DNA of 64,000 nt from Glebionis coronaria (taxonomy: Eukaryota; Streptophyta; Magnoliopsida; Asterales; Asteraceae), in assembly GCA_025667525.1 (NCBI GenBank), contig CM046875.1, positions 286,582,140 to 286,646,139 on the forward strand, in the 5' to 3' direction. This document shows, piece after piece, positions 21,326 through 33,600 of this stretch. Made by a program: the position numbers and the translations under genes. How positions within the stretch are numbered: position 1 is the stretch's first letter; each line of letters starts with the position of its first letter. Under the pieces are notes generated by a model. It was not told the origin of the DNA and did no database searches. It worked only from the letters and a program-made list of their open reading frames with translations.

Positions 21326-23138
21326 AAACCATTGTCGTGCCCTCACGTAATGCTAGAATAAAGTATAGTAACACCTCCAAAATTCATTTTTATTCACTTT
21401 ATTGAATGATAAACTAGCTACACTAGTGCTACTACTACTTACCTTTTAGACATAATGTATGATTTTCATCGCAAAATGGGACGTTTAGGTTCATAGAATA
21501 AGAACACGTGAATGCTTCGTTAGAAATAATTTCATCGTCCTCGATTTTCACCCAATTCCATGCCAAGCGTGCAACGAGATCATTGTCATTATAAGTTAGT
21601 AACGCTAACACTACTCATATGCCCTAATCACGTACTTATCCTCCCATTATTCCTAAGTTGTTTCTCTTATATTTTATATTGTCTTGAATGTTTCACGAGG
21701 ATACATTGTTTGACTTATGCGATAATAGGGATTTAGGTCTAAAAATAGAGTCCTAACGGTGTAACCAAGACCATCAAATCAATAACCCCTCCCAATAGAC
21801 AACGATATCAAAAAATTAAGTTGACAAGAAGAATCGATAAACATGGTTTTATAACGGTTTTGAACATGAGACTTATTACCAAGACTTTTATATGCCCCCT
21901 AACGGAAGGGCCTTATTATCTTTGGTTTACCTCCATCTTTTATTCAACTTCGCCATGAAGCTTTATTATGACTTCGGTCTTGCCTTGCCTTTTATTATCC
22001 GCCTCATCGGTGGTTTTATTAGCCAAAGACGTATATCCTCACGCTAAAGCGAATTTTGGATCTTTAAAGCTTCGAAGATTAAGGCTTGATTCACTTTCAA
22101 TTTTGCATAGATTTTCGGCCTTGTGGGGCTTCAAATTGTTTGCTTGATTTAGGTGAGCACTTGAAATCTTATTATTGGGTGAAGCTTTCGATTATTCGGG
22201 TTGCCAATACTTCAAAACCGTGACGCTGGCGATACCTTAATGTCTTCCCAATTTAATTACACGGAAGCTACTAGAAAAGACTAGAAATCCAACAATCCCA
22301 ACTAAACCGCTAAGTCAATATTTATTTAGCAAAAAATATTTACATGCGAAGGGAGAATAAGCAAACAACGAGAACACATGAGTTTTTGAAAGAATACGAG
22401 TACTCTACATTTAGCATAGTAACTTATAATTAACCCTATCATTTCACGTCCTCATTTAAGAGACTTAGCCTAATGTGAAGTTAAGGAATCAAAGCTAAGT
22501 GCTCAACACGCACGGTCGAGTCAAAAATTACTCTTATTCTCGCCATCGGAAAACCTACATTCGTGTCTTCAAACACTTACAAAACATGAGAAATTTTTTA
22601 AAATTTGGCCATTTTTAGCCTTATTTTGCAACAAAAACGATTAAACAAAAAGATAAACTTTGGAAAACGTGAAGGTTTGGCAAGGCAAGTATCTATTCAC
22701 CCCCTCATACTAAAGTTAAACATTGTCCTCCATGTTTCGAGTCTAGGGGTGCAAACACCCCCATACTAGAGACGTAGTTGAATGCCTAATCTAGCATGGA
22801 AAGGGTGTAACCGTTAAATTTAAAGCCGTTTATAAAGTGTGCTAAAAACCTAAGGTTAGAACATCAAAAGGATATATCATGGATATTGAGAAAGTCTTCA
22901 AAGCAAACGATCGAGTGCTCCCATAAAACGAACACGAGAGGCTCCAATCGTGAAGATCATGATCATCTAAAGTACACAGTTCACAAACAACCACGGAACA
23001 AAGGTTGGAAGGGCACAAATCCCCACACGTTACTACATTAGAAAGCGATAATATGTACATAGGATAAGCATGGGACTCCCCCACGAGGCACCTCGTTTTT
23101 GATTACCGAGTCATGAGCTCGACTCGATCCCCTCAATA
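21326..23138 (-). other. Athila-3 3' non-coding region
   Basis: 1.8 kb between the integrase C-terminus and the PPT. There is no open frame I can support. It carries the conserved Athila 3' features: GAGGACAATGTTTAA near 22722-22735 and extra PPT-like G-runs. 21590-21750 is related on this strand to the 3' regions of Athila-2 (about 55260-55400) and Athila-5 (about 63760-63910). Confidence 0.75.
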
Positions 23139-24061
23139 CTAATTATCATTGGGGAAGGTGATTTGGTCGAGGTAGTTCAAGGATGGAACTTCCCCGCCAA
23201 AGTAGTGCTTCAACCTATGTCCATTCACCTTGAAATTGGGGCCATCATTTTGAGCTAGCTCGATGGTCCCATAAGGAAAAACTTGAGTCACGGTGAATGG
23301 ACCGGACCAACGGGATTTCAACATACCGGAAAAGATTTTCAATCAAGAGTTAAAAAGCAAAACTTGATCCCCAATGTTAAAAACCCGGTTTTTAATTTTT
23401 GAATCATGCAACTTTTTAGTTTTTTCTTTATAAATCAATGAATTTTTATAAGAAATATCCCTTAATTCATCCAATTCATTTAATTGCATTTTCCGGTGTT
23501 TCATCGCGGTCTCCATATCATCATTACAATGCTTTAGGGCCCAATAAGCCTTGTGTTCCAATTCAATTGGCCAATGACAATTTTTCCCATACACAAGCTT
23601 ATAGGGAGTGCACCCAATGGGCGTCTTATGAGCGGTCTTAAAGCCCCATAAAGCATCGTCCAACTTATCCGACCAAGATTGTCGGTTTTCCCCAACGGAT
23701 CTCTCCAAGATCATCTTCAACGCTCGGTTTGAAACCTCGACTTGCCCACTCGTTTGTGGGTGATAAGCCGTAGAAAGACGATGTGTAACTCCATATTTCT
23801 TTAGGACCCTTTCGAATTGGTCGTTACAAAAATGGGTTCCAGATCGCTTATGATCGCACGAGGGGTTCCAAACCGAGAAAACAAGCGTTTCAAAAACTTG
23901 ACTACCACACGAGCATCATTAGTGGGCAAAGCCTTAGCTTCCACCCACTTAGATAGGTAGTCAACCGCAACAAGGATGTACTTATCACCACGAGATGATG
24001 GGAAAGGCCCCATAAAGTATATACCCCAAACGTCAAAGATCTCACACACTTGGATGATATT
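23139..24061 (-). pseudogene. pol: Athila-3 integrase core and C-terminus, broken
   Basis: The core begins [24 protein letters not shown], where the first catalytic Asp of the DDE triad is Tyr (GIYFMGPF; family form GID). It continues [15 protein letters not shown] and RAIISD, then a one-base frameshift near 23842 switches frame; the neighbouring frame gives [31 protein letters not shown] holds the catalytic Glu. Then come LDDALWGFKTAHKTPIG, YGKNCHWPIELEHKAYWA and the C-terminal FSGMLKSRWSGPFTV. A TGA at 23343-23345 interrupts LFNS/LKIFSG, consistent with CGA-to-TGA. Integrase would join cDNA to the chromosome; this one would be inactive even without the frame breaks. Confidence 0.92.
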
Positions 24062-24697
24062 TTATGGCATTTCATCTTTTTGTGTGGCTTTTCCTTGTCG
24101 TTGGCATGAATCACATGACTTCACAAGATCTTGTGCATCTCGGTAAATAGTAGGCCAAAAGAAGCTGGCATCAAACACCTTCTTAGCCGTGAGATTAGCA
24201 CCGTGGTGACCACCCGTGGGTCCCTCATGGCAAGCTCTAAGGATGTTAGAAGCTTCGGTGCCAAATACACAACGTCGGATGATTTGATCCGCACAAGTTT
24301 GAAACAAGTAAGGGTCGTTCCAAAAGTAGAACTTGACGTCACGAAAGAATTTTCGTTTTTCTTGAGTCGTCATACCCTTAATGATGAAGTTACCCGCATG
24401 GTAATTTGCAAAATCCGCAAACCATGGGGTGGAAGGATCAAGCTTAGAATTCACTACACCAAGTGTCTCGAGGGGAAATGTTTCGGTGATTTCGTTGGGC
24501 TCGTAAACACTTTGGTGAGGATCTTCCAAACGAGAAAGATGATCGGCCGCTAGATTCTCGGCTCCTTTTTTGTCAACGATTCTGTGATCAAATTCTTGAA
24601 GGAGGAGAATCCAACGAAGTAATCTAGGCTTAGCATCTTGCTTTGCCATGAGATACTTAATAGCCGAATGATCCGTATACACTATGCATTTCGTCAA
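24062..24697 (-). pseudogene. pol: Athila-3 RNase H end and integrase zinc domain
   Basis: The frame starts [28 protein letters not shown], the RNase H segment with its TDH motif, then [20 protein letters not shown]. The integrase N-terminal HHCC domain follows: [43 protein letters not shown]. It ends at a TAA after KDEMP where the frame continues [13 protein letters not shown], consistent with CAA-to-TAA. The upstream end is a TGA (24708-24710) inside the same frame ([19 protein letters not shown]), consistent with CGA-to-TGA. Confidence 0.9.
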
Positions 24698-26094
24698 GAC
24701 GAGATAAGGTCAAAATTTCTGAAATGCATACACCACGGCAAGGAATTCCTTTTCCGTTGTAGTATATTTTAGTTGAGCCTCGGTCATCGTCTTGCTAGCA
24801 TAGTGAATAGGCATGAAGTGCTTTTCATGACGTTGTCCCAAAACGTCCCCAATAGCGTAGTCACTAGCATCACACATGAGCTCAAAGGGGAGGTTCCAAT
24901 TGGGAGCAACAAGAATGGGAGCTTCGGTAAGTTTCCTCTTAAGGATTTCAAAGGCTCGTACACAATCTTCGTCAAAGACAAAACGTGCCTCTTTTTCAAG
25001 AATATGTGTAATGGGTCGAGAAATCTTTGAAAAATCCTTGATGAATCGACGATAAAAGCCCGCGTGGCCTAGGAAACTCCTAACTCCCTTAACGGTTTTG
25101 GGATGAGGTAGTTTGGCGATGACGTCTACCTTAGATTGATCTACCTCAATCCCCGTTTTCGAGACCTTGTGCCCTAAGACGATTCCACTCTTAACCATAA
25201 AATGACACTTTTCCCAATTGAGCACAAGGTTGGTTTCCTCACAACGTTTTAACATTCTCTCAAGATTCGACAAACACGAAGTGAACGAAGTACCAAACAC
25301 GGAAAAGTCATCCATGAAGACTTCCATCGTCTTCTCGATCATGTCATGAAAAATAGCCATCATGCACCTTTGAAAGGTTCCGGTGCATTGCAAAGTCCGA
25401 ATGGCATTCTACGATAGGCAAACGTTCCATATGGACACGTAAACGTAGTTTTTTCTTGATCACGAGGATCGATGGGGATTTGGAAGTAACCGGAAAAACC
25501 ATCTAAAAAGCAATAGAAATCGTTTCCCGCAAGACGCTCCAACATTTGTACCATGAAGGGCAAGGGAAAATGGTCTTTTCGAGTGGCTTCATTCAACTTA
25601 CGATAGTCAATGCACACTCTCCATCCGGTCACGAGTCTAGTGGGAATCAACTCGTTGGCATCGTTTGGCACAACGGTCATTCCTCCCTTTTTAGGGACAC
25701 AATGAATAGGACTCACCCAAGGGCTATCGGAAATAGGGTAAAACATTCCCGCGTCAAGGAGTTTAAGAACTTCCTTTTTGATGACGTCATGAATTTTGGG
25801 GTTCACCCTCCTTTGACATTGGATTGCAGGCTTGTAATCCTCCTCCATTAAGATTTTGTGGGTACAAAATTTGGTATCGACCCCCTTAATGTCGAATAAC
25901 TTCCACGCAATTGCCCCTTTGTGATCCTTTAGAACATCGACAAGTGCGGTTTTTTCATCATTCGAAAGTTCCTTCGTAATAATAACCGGCAACTTGTCAC
26001 CCTCCTCCAAATAGACATATTCGAGATGAGGAGGTAAATCTTTAAACTCGAGGATAGGTGGTTCCTCAAGTGAAGATTTGGGCTCGATACTCAT
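24698..26094 (-). pseudogene. pol: Athila-3 reverse transcriptase and RNase H, frameshifted
   Basis: Starts with the linker LEFKDLPPHLEYVYLEEGDK and LKDHKGAIAWKLFDIKG, then RT: WVSPIHCVPKKGG, GWRVCIDYRKLNEATRKDHFPLP, LDGFSGYFQIPI, YGTFAYRRMPFGLCNAP. A one-base deletion near 25380 shifts frame; the next frame gives GTFQRCMMAIFHDMIEKT and the catalytic FMDDFSVFG (codons 25307-25318). Further on are GVRSFLGHAGFYRRFIKDFS and the RNase H opening FELMCDASDYAIGDVLGQ. All RT motifs are present, so only the frame is lost. It is the closest in-window relative of Athila-1 RT but clearly a different family. Confidence 0.92.
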
Positions 26095-27037
26095 AACCTC
26101 CTCGGGTGGAGGAAATGGGAAATCGTTGAGAAAATCCTTGATAATCGAGAAGTCCTCATCGTTGTCGAGGTCTTCGTTACAAGTACGTGGAAATCGAATT
26201 CTTCAAACGTAAAACCACCACCTTCAAATGGAGTGAAGGTTGGTGTCGAATTATCAAGAATTGGATCTAACATAGTGGGATTGCCACTATTTTCAACATC
26301 ACCAAAACCTAGAACTTCTTGTAAAAATTCCTCGCAAACAATGTCGATCATCTCAACGAGGTTTATGGTTGCAACGCAATAAACATGAGAAAGTTGAGAA
26401 TTTTGAGTTGCGTTTATAACAAGTTCCTCGTCGTTGAAACGTAAGGTGATCTTTCTAGCATGAACATCGATCAAAGCCATAGACGTATCTAAAAACGAAC
26501 GATCTAAAATGAGAGGAACTTGAGGATCCGTGGGAATATCGACAACGATAAAGTCTACGGGATAGTAGAACTTTCCCACTTTCACAAAAACGTCTTCCGC
26601 CAATCTACATGCGCGAATCGTGGAATGGTCGGCCAACTCGATAGACATTAGTGAAGGAGTATGATTAGGAAGATTGAGCGACTCGAAGATTGCAAGTGGC
26701 ATCAAGTTAATGCTAGAACCAAGATCGGCCAAGGCATATCATTCTTCCATATCTTGGATTGCACAAGGGATCAAAAATTTACCGGGATCACCGACTTTTT
26801 GAGGTATGCGATTAAGATAAACAGACGAACAACTAGACAATTGATGCAATTTCTCCTTGTTGTTCAACGTACTCTTAAAGTTAGCTACAAATCGAGGCAT
26901 CATGACCAAAGCATCAGCGAACTCACATTAAAGTGCAAATCACGAAACATTTTCATAAAAAGCTCAAACTGATGATTATCGCGCTCTTGTCGTTTCTCCT
27001 TCCTAAGTCTCGATGGGTAAGGTAAGGGTGGTGTGGG
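26091..27037 (-). pseudogene. pol: Athila-3 aspartic protease region
   Basis: After a stop at the end of the gag frame (TAA following PMP) the YPSRLRKEKRQERD linker block is visible, then in another frame the retropepsin: ADLGSSINLMPLAIFESLNLP with the DLG active site, VDFIVVDIPTDPQVPLILDRSFLDTS as the second conserved half, and an acidic tail to 26091. The gag, protease and RT segments are in three different frames, so at least two indels separate them. It would process gag-pol. Confidence 0.85.
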
Positions 27038-28015
27038 TTAGGGCATAGGCATAGCCTTTGGAATCTCAGGTTCCAATGTTGGTAATGGGTCAACAGTAGG
27101 TGTGGCATGAGCGGTACTTTGTGGGCTTGAGATATGCTCCTTTTCGACCACCACCTCGGGTTCTTCCTCAATTTCCTCCACCGTTGGAGTAATTGGTTGA
27201 GGAGTCGGTTCCTTAAGTGTCTTACCACTTCGTGTGGTAATCACTTTCATCTCTCCCTTTGGGTTTGCTATGGTGTTACTAGGTAAACTACCCGAAGTAG
27301 AGGCTTTGTTCCCCATGACCGCTTCTAAAATAGCATTAAGCTTAACATCTTGACTAGCGGCTTTTTGGTCAATCCTTTGTTCAAGCCTAGCATGACTTTG
27401 CTTAATTTTATTGTTTTGACCTCTAATTTGATTAGCAAAATCATTTTTCAACTCATTTCTCATGTTAACATTTTCCTTAACAAAATTAGCTAACTCCTTT
27501 GTGTTTTTATCCGTGTCCTTAGCTTGACTAGCCAATTGCTCTTGAATGTTTTCCAAAATCTTATCATTTGCCGTAGCGTAATTCAAAAAGTCCATTGGAA
27601 GTTCTTTAGTGTAAACATTTTGAAGACCTTGACATGTGTTTTGAAAATTACAGTTTCGGTTTTGATTTTGCAATTGGCTACTACTTCCTTGATTCCCATA
27701 GTTGTTATTACCCTTGTAATTATTTCTTTGATTGTTTTGGTAACCAACTTGATTGTTTCGATAATTGTTAGCATTTTGATTTGGTGGAAAACCCGGAGGA
27801 GTCAATTGATTAGTGCGGGTAACTTGACCACTTTGGTTATAAGTTCCCGCGGCCGCGTAGGCACTCGAAGTGTTACCACCGTTGGTAATGCACTCGGAGT
27901 AATCGTGAGCTCCACCACAATACATACAAGAAACCTCAACCGCTTTAGCCGTAGCGGGAGTGGGTTGTTCACCAACTTTAAACTCAATTAACAATCCTTT
28001 AGGCTTATCAAAAAT
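27038..28015 (-). pseudogene. gag: Athila-3 gag C-terminal half
   Basis: Same frame as the gag N-half, separated from it only by a TAG (28016-28018). It carries the knuckle CMYCGGAHDYSEC (C-x2-C-x3-H-x4-C), an Asn/Gln/Tyr-rich low-complexity stretch, ELPMDFLNYATANDKILENIQEQL, a probable coiled coil (NTKELANFVKENVNMRNELK and onwards), ITTRSGKTLKEPTP, and a Pro/Glu/Val linker ending PMP-stop. The order matches Athila-1 and Athila-2, but with a longer helical segment between knuckle and linker. Confidence 0.88.
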
Positions 28016-28861
28016 CTAGTTCTCCAAATTAGCCTCGATTTGGTAAGCATCAATGGTATGTGACAATGAAGGCGAAGGTGAAGACGAAGTCTTACGAACA
28101 CTCGACGTGCTACGAGGACTATAAACCTTAGACCTATTCTCAATGATTAACAATGCTTCCTCGACCGTTTTACACAAAAAATTACCACCCGCGGCGGCGT
28201 TAAGATAATCACGCTCATGATCGTTCAAGCCATTGTAAAACATGTCAATTTGATGCAAGTCGGAAAAACCATGATGAGGACATTCGTGCAACATTTCCTT
28301 AAACCTATTCCAAGCCGTCAAAAAACTCTCATTATACTCTTGTGAAAACTTTGAAATCTCGTTTTTCAAATGCGTAGTCTTAGAGGGCGGAAAAAATTGG
28401 TTCACGAATTTTGAAACGAGATCCTTCCACGTCAATGTAGAATTGGGTGGCTCTTTCTCTAACCAAATTTTTGCGGGCCCCGCTAAGGAATACGGAAAAA
28501 GCATCATCTTAATCGAGTCGTTAAAGACGTCCTTAAACTTGCAAGTGGCGGTAAGACGATTAAATTGGCGAATGTGGTTATGAGGGTTGTCCTTTTCGTC
28601 ACCACGAAACTTGTTGTTTTGAATCATGGACAACAAACCCGTCTTAACCTCAAAATTCTCCGCAAGGATAGCGGGAATCACAATCGCTTCTCCATAACCC
28701 TCGGTGGGTGCTTGAAGCAACTCCATCATAGTTCGATTAGCCATGGGTGCTTCTTTCTCTACGATGGGTTCGACAATGGGAGATTCTTCACTAGAAGATG
28801 TTTGGTTTCCTTCCTTTTGACGACGTTTACGTGCACGTCTTGCTTTGGAGCGAGTTTGCAT
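28016..28861 (-). pseudogene. gag: Athila-3 gag N-terminal half (capsid domain)
   Basis: I place the start at the ATG 28859-28861 (MQTRSKARRARKRRQKEG), like other Athila gags; an upstream in-frame Met exists at 28891. A very basic N-terminus is followed by the gag domain: FPYSLAGPAKIWLEKEPPNS, FFPPSKTTHLKNEISKF, WNRFKEMLHECPHHGFSDLH, FYNGLNDHERDYLNAAAGG. The TAG at 28016-28018 ends it inside an otherwise continuous frame. Capsid of the virus-like particle if repaired by selection; here a pseudogene. Confidence 0.92.
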
Positions 28862-29589
28862 AAACGTCACGTACAACGAGAGGGTGAGCAAAGAAGATTT
28901 TTTTTGGTGTTTTTACTTTTTTAATTTTTTTGTGGTTTTTGATTTTTTTACTTTTTTTTAGATTTTTGTGATTGTATTAAGTAGACCAAAATCTCCAAAT
29001 CTCCTCCTTAATCAAATCTCTTGATTAAAGAAGCCTCAAGGAATGAAAACGATCACGTGAAGTGAACGCCTTCGATGACTTTAGAACGTTGGTGGAACAC
29101 CAAAACGTTCAAGAGGGTTTAATCAATGGAAACCAAGAAAATATATATGATACTTAGTAATACTTTGGGCGGCAAAACCCTCGATTAGCTCTCAAAATCA
29201 AATACTCACAAGCAAGCGGGGAAACGAGGCGGCGCGAAGCACCTAAGAGCCTTTTTCCTTAGGATATATTTTATAATATCCGCCTTATACCCACCTTATA
29301 GTTTGTATTTTTCAAAATCGAGCTTCACGAAAGTATTTATCTATTTTTGCCTTTTTCTTTGGTTTGAGATACGAATACAATGATTGGGTAATGACCTCCC
29401 AAGTCAAGATTGTGATTTCTCACGTATTTGGAGTACTTGTGAATTTATTGTTCTATGTATACAATATAGTAATAGTATTCACACAAAAAACGAAAAACCG
29501 ATAATACGTATTAGTAGAGTGCTACTAATACAAATACTATTATGGCTATATATAAAAACAACAATGTCCAAATCAAAACACAACACGCC
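28862..29589 (-). other. Athila-3 leader between PBS and gag
   Basis: 728 bases with T/A homopolymer runs near the gag end (28900-28970) and no long frame. Unlike Athila-1 and Athila-2, no CAG/G splice-acceptor-like site precedes the gag ATG. Confidence 0.65.
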
Positions 29590-29607
29590 TCCCCGGCAGC
29601 GGCGCCA
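29590..29607 (-). promoter_or_regulatory. Athila-3 primer binding site (tRNA-Asp type)
   Basis: Minus strand TGGCGCCGCTGCCGGGGA, four bases from the LTR end. This is the longest tRNA-Asp match of the three Athila elements. Confidence 0.9.
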
Positions 29608-30319
29608 AAATTGATGGTTGTATATTCACACTCGTTTAGGAAAACGAGGTAAAATCGGTAAGTATTAAGTGTTCGTTTAGGAAAACGAAAGCACTTATGA
29701 CCCTTTGTGTGGGATCGTTCTCAAGAAGGCTTGGTGCGTTGTGTTAAGAATTGATTTATGATTTGTTTGTGATTATATTGATGAGAAAAAAGAAAGAAAA
29801 AGACGAAACACGCTAAAAATTACTCTACGATGCAAAAAACGCGAAAACGCAAAATTTGACGAAATGAAAAAGTGCTCCAAAAATTACCAAAAATTCAAAT
29901 TAAACTAAGAAAAATATAAATAAAACAAAATTTAAAACCAAATTATAAATTTTTTTTTAATAATTTTAAATTAATTTTTAAAGTCTAATTAAAAACCTAA
30001 AATTAAATAAAATAAAAAATAAGTCAATTTGAAAAGTTTTTCTTATGTAAACCTCTAAAATATTATTAAAAACTTAAAAACTATTTTTAAGAAAATTTAA
30101 ATCTAATTAATCTATTTTTTTTACTTTTCGAATTTTAACCCTACAAATAATGTTAAAAAATAATTAAATAAAAGGAAAAATAAAAACTCAATTCCAAGAA
30201 ATCCTAGATGATAAAAGAAACGCAGGAAAATTCAAATAGGCTAAATTAGCTTATAGCATAAGCTGCTAGGAGCTTACTAAGTTACGGCTTTTAAATAAGC
30301 CCAAAACCAATAGGTGTTA

Positions 30320-30324
30320 AATAG
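30320..30324. repeat. Copia-2 target-site duplication, left copy (AATAG)
   Basis: AATAG before TGAAGGTC, with the second copy at 39139-39143 after CCAACA. The left Athila-3 LTR shows the empty site (GTTAAATAGTTAATGC). Confidence 0.95.
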
Positions 30325-30646
30325 TGAAGGTCTACTAATTCTTAGGATTTGGTAAACTATGGATTGATCTATTGATTTAATGGTGGAGATGGGGAAGAAG
30401 GAGATGATGGTGTAGAGAGAGAAAGGAGAGAAAAGAAAAGTAGAGAGAGAAAGTGATTTGATAAAATGAAAAGTTGGTGAATGAAAGAACCACCCCTCCT
30501 AACATGCTAGGAGGGGGTATATATAGCCCACCCTACATGTGGGCTATATGGACTATATTGTTTACAAATGGATCACGAGCCCAATACTAGAATATATCTT
30601 TGGAGTGACCGATCCTTTCTAAATACGTAAAGACGTATTTCCAACA
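30325..30646 (-). repeat. Copia-2 3' LTR (left)
   Basis: 322 bp, sense start TGTTGGAAATACGTC and end GACCTTCA. It has a TATATATA promoter stretch (about 30518-30525) overlapping an 11-bp stem hairpin (arms 30521-30531 and 30539-30549), a second hairpin (CCTCCTA/TAGGAGG) beside it, and the terminal AAATACGT/ACGTATTT hairpin. Confidence 0.94.
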
Positions 30647-30658
30647 ATCTCCCCCTAA
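30647..30658 (-). promoter_or_regulatory. Copia-2 polypurine tract
   Basis: Sense TTAGGGGGAGAT immediately before the 3' LTR. The block 'ctccccctaagggaggtcac' recurs at 30763-30782, a second PPT-like copy. Confidence 0.85.
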
Positions 30659-33600
30659 GGGAGGTCACTCCAAGATACAATGTCCTAACTAGTCTATAGC
30701 TCGTGATCTATGCTAATAATGATGTGACCGAGACTTTCTTTGGAAAAACGTGTTTCCAACAATCTCCCCCTAAGGGAGGTCACACCATTTTACAAAATCT
30801 TAAACCTAGCATACTATGCTTGAGTCTTCGATCTTGTTCTTGTGAATATGCTTGATGTGATCTTTGACTTTAGTCTTGAGCATGTTTCCTTGCCTTGACC
30901 TTGTGCATTCGTCACTTGTGAAATTTGCCTCTTCGTGACTTCATGTTCCACATACTTATACCTTTAAATTCTTGAAAGCTTCAGAGTTTGATACAGCGGA
31001 AGACTTGACCTTCAGACTTTCTTGAATTTGTTGAAGTACTAAGTGTATGTAGTACAAGCATGTGGTGACGACTTCTTCTGGATTATACACCTCAATGCCA
31101 CCTTCTTGTTACGCTGCATAAGACAGTTAGCAACAAACCATATATACGGATGAAATGGCCTTGAACATTTCATTCTATTTCGGTAGCATTTTACCTCCGG
31201 TCGGTGAAGACCGTTGGACGATATTAAATATCGTACTTGTGGCAGGTAGTTTCAATAAAGAACCTCCTTGACAAGATTTCGCGGGTAAACCCGTTCTCTT
31301 TACTCGACCGTCCAAAGCTGACTGCGAACGTAAAGAGTGAATCATTTGGATAATATTATCCGCATGATTTGAAGCCATCAATTCATGTTCCTGGAACAAG
31401 TGAAGTTCAATTAAGAACCGCACCATCGTTGCTTTCCAGTTGTCACTAGCTTGATTCATATAGAATCTTGCAAGTTACCTACCAAGTGCTGTTTGATGTT
31501 AACACTAGAAGGATTTCCATTCGTCACTGTAAATACTTAATAGTATTACTCTGAATGTTCTGGCAAGATCACTAAGATATTGCGTAGAGTCCTGGAACAT
31601 GTTTAAATTCATTTAAGAATTAAACCACTGTTGCTTTCCAGTTATCACAAGTTTGATTCATAAAGAATCGCACAAGTCACCTACCATGAGCTTTTTGATA
31701 TTCGCTCAAGAATTATTTCCATCTTCATTGTAAATACTTTCGTATTACTCGGATGTTCAGGCAAGATCATGAAGATTTTGTGTAGGACTCTTAAGATCTT
31801 TCTTACTTTTCACAGTGTGTGAAGAAGCAAGGAAATATGAACGTGTGTCCTAATGAGATATTTGATGATCTCAAATGGCTCTAGACTCGATCGTGCATTT
31901 TGTATTTTAGTGATCGGAGGCTGGAGAGGAGTGCCACCTTTTCAATACCAATTTATTCGGAGTGAATAAACCAATAGATAATGTGTTGATCTCCGTGTGA
32001 TTAAAACAAATACCTTTTGAGAGATATTTGAGTTAGCTGGGAAGGGTTGTGCATTGCATCACTGGGTCCATGATGTCTTTCTTCAATATCAAGAATCATT
32101 AAAAAATGATCTCAATAGCATATGAATTGACCTGGTTTCTGTCTAAGGTTGTAAGGAGGGCTTTTTTCTTTACACCCTTTATCTTTACAATTCTTTTTCA
32201 TTCTTCAACCCCTTCAATGCTTACCAATACGTCATAACTAGCACCTTGTTGTGATTGTTCCAATGCTAACTTAAGTACTTGGTCGGCATTCAGCTACGTT
32301 CACAATCTTTCTCCATCTTTCCTAAGGACTACTATTTCTAGCTATGGAATGTCCTTGGGAAGATTCCTCCGGTTCTAGAGAAATCATTGGACTTTAACCT
32401 ATCCTACCATCCTTATGTCACCACAATCTTCACCGTCGTGAATAGAGATGTTTTGGGTAAGTGTATGTCACCATGAAATCCATTTTGAAGTGCAAATCCA
32501 TTTTGCTCCCCCTTAACATATGCCACGATATCCGAAAACATTTCGCATATGTCGGGATGAGCTAACACGTTAAGTCAAACCATTTGTGATTAATCATTTC
32601 CCATATTAAATCACATTTTCTCCCCCATATTAAAAATATTAACGCAATCGATGTTTTTAATATCAATTGATTTAATAGCATTTTAAGAAAATTTGGGAAG
32701 AAAAATGCAAATCTAGTTATCTTCATGATTTTAACAAGCTCCCCCTCAAATTAATGAGGGTGTACTTGAAACGTAAATTAAATACCTTTTAAACACAAGT
32801 GTAAGGTATTTATCACGTGCAAAGATCATATATGATAATGTATTCACAAGATAAGCAATTTACGAGGTTGGACCTGAATGATGGAGAACATCATATGAAA
32901 GATTCACATGGTTCTTGTTCACGAATGTTGGTCACCTCGTCATGTCTGAAGTTATCTCTTGACTCCATGTGTATGATTGATATCGTTGTCTTGACACCAA
33001 TATGTGAACTTGGCACTCTCGGCATCAAGGATTCTGAATGCTGGACAATTGCTCCCCCTCAATTTTTGACCCGTGTTCTATTGAAAGAACTGTAGTCACC
33101 GTTTGAGTAGTCGCATCGTCGAGTATGTAGATATCAATTGCAACGAACTTTGGATTGTGGAGTTGATAACTTCGGATTTTGAAGATAAAGCTTTCCGGTG
33201 AAATGCTTGACTTCAATGTGAAAAGCGGGTTACTATCAAAAATAATAGCAAACCATTTTAAGCATGTTTTAAATCATTTAAACTTCTGCTCGAACTTTAT
33301 TTACAACCCCGTGTCATTATTGAATGACATTTCTAGGTTCGTAAATATTATCGATTCCAGAAGACATGCTCTTTTTATCAAAACATTTTGAACACACAAT
33401 TTTGAAAGATTTAGAAAAATCTTTTGAAAAAATTCTTGAAAAATTGTGTTCCAAGTTTGGAAAGACAATTACTTGAGCTTAAGATGTTGAATATCTTACA
33501 AAACGAGCTCAATTCCGAGAAGTTGTAATCTTCCCGTTGTTAAGGATAAGTTACCATCGGCGATAAACTTTCCTTTTATCTGAAGGACGAGTTCTAAGCT

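Noticed and set aside
27524..27991. Plus-strand 155-codon frame, hydrophobic with Val/Ile/Leu runs
   Set aside because: Antisense to the Asn-rich part of Athila-3 gag (Asn codons read as Val/Ile/Leu), not a membrane protein.
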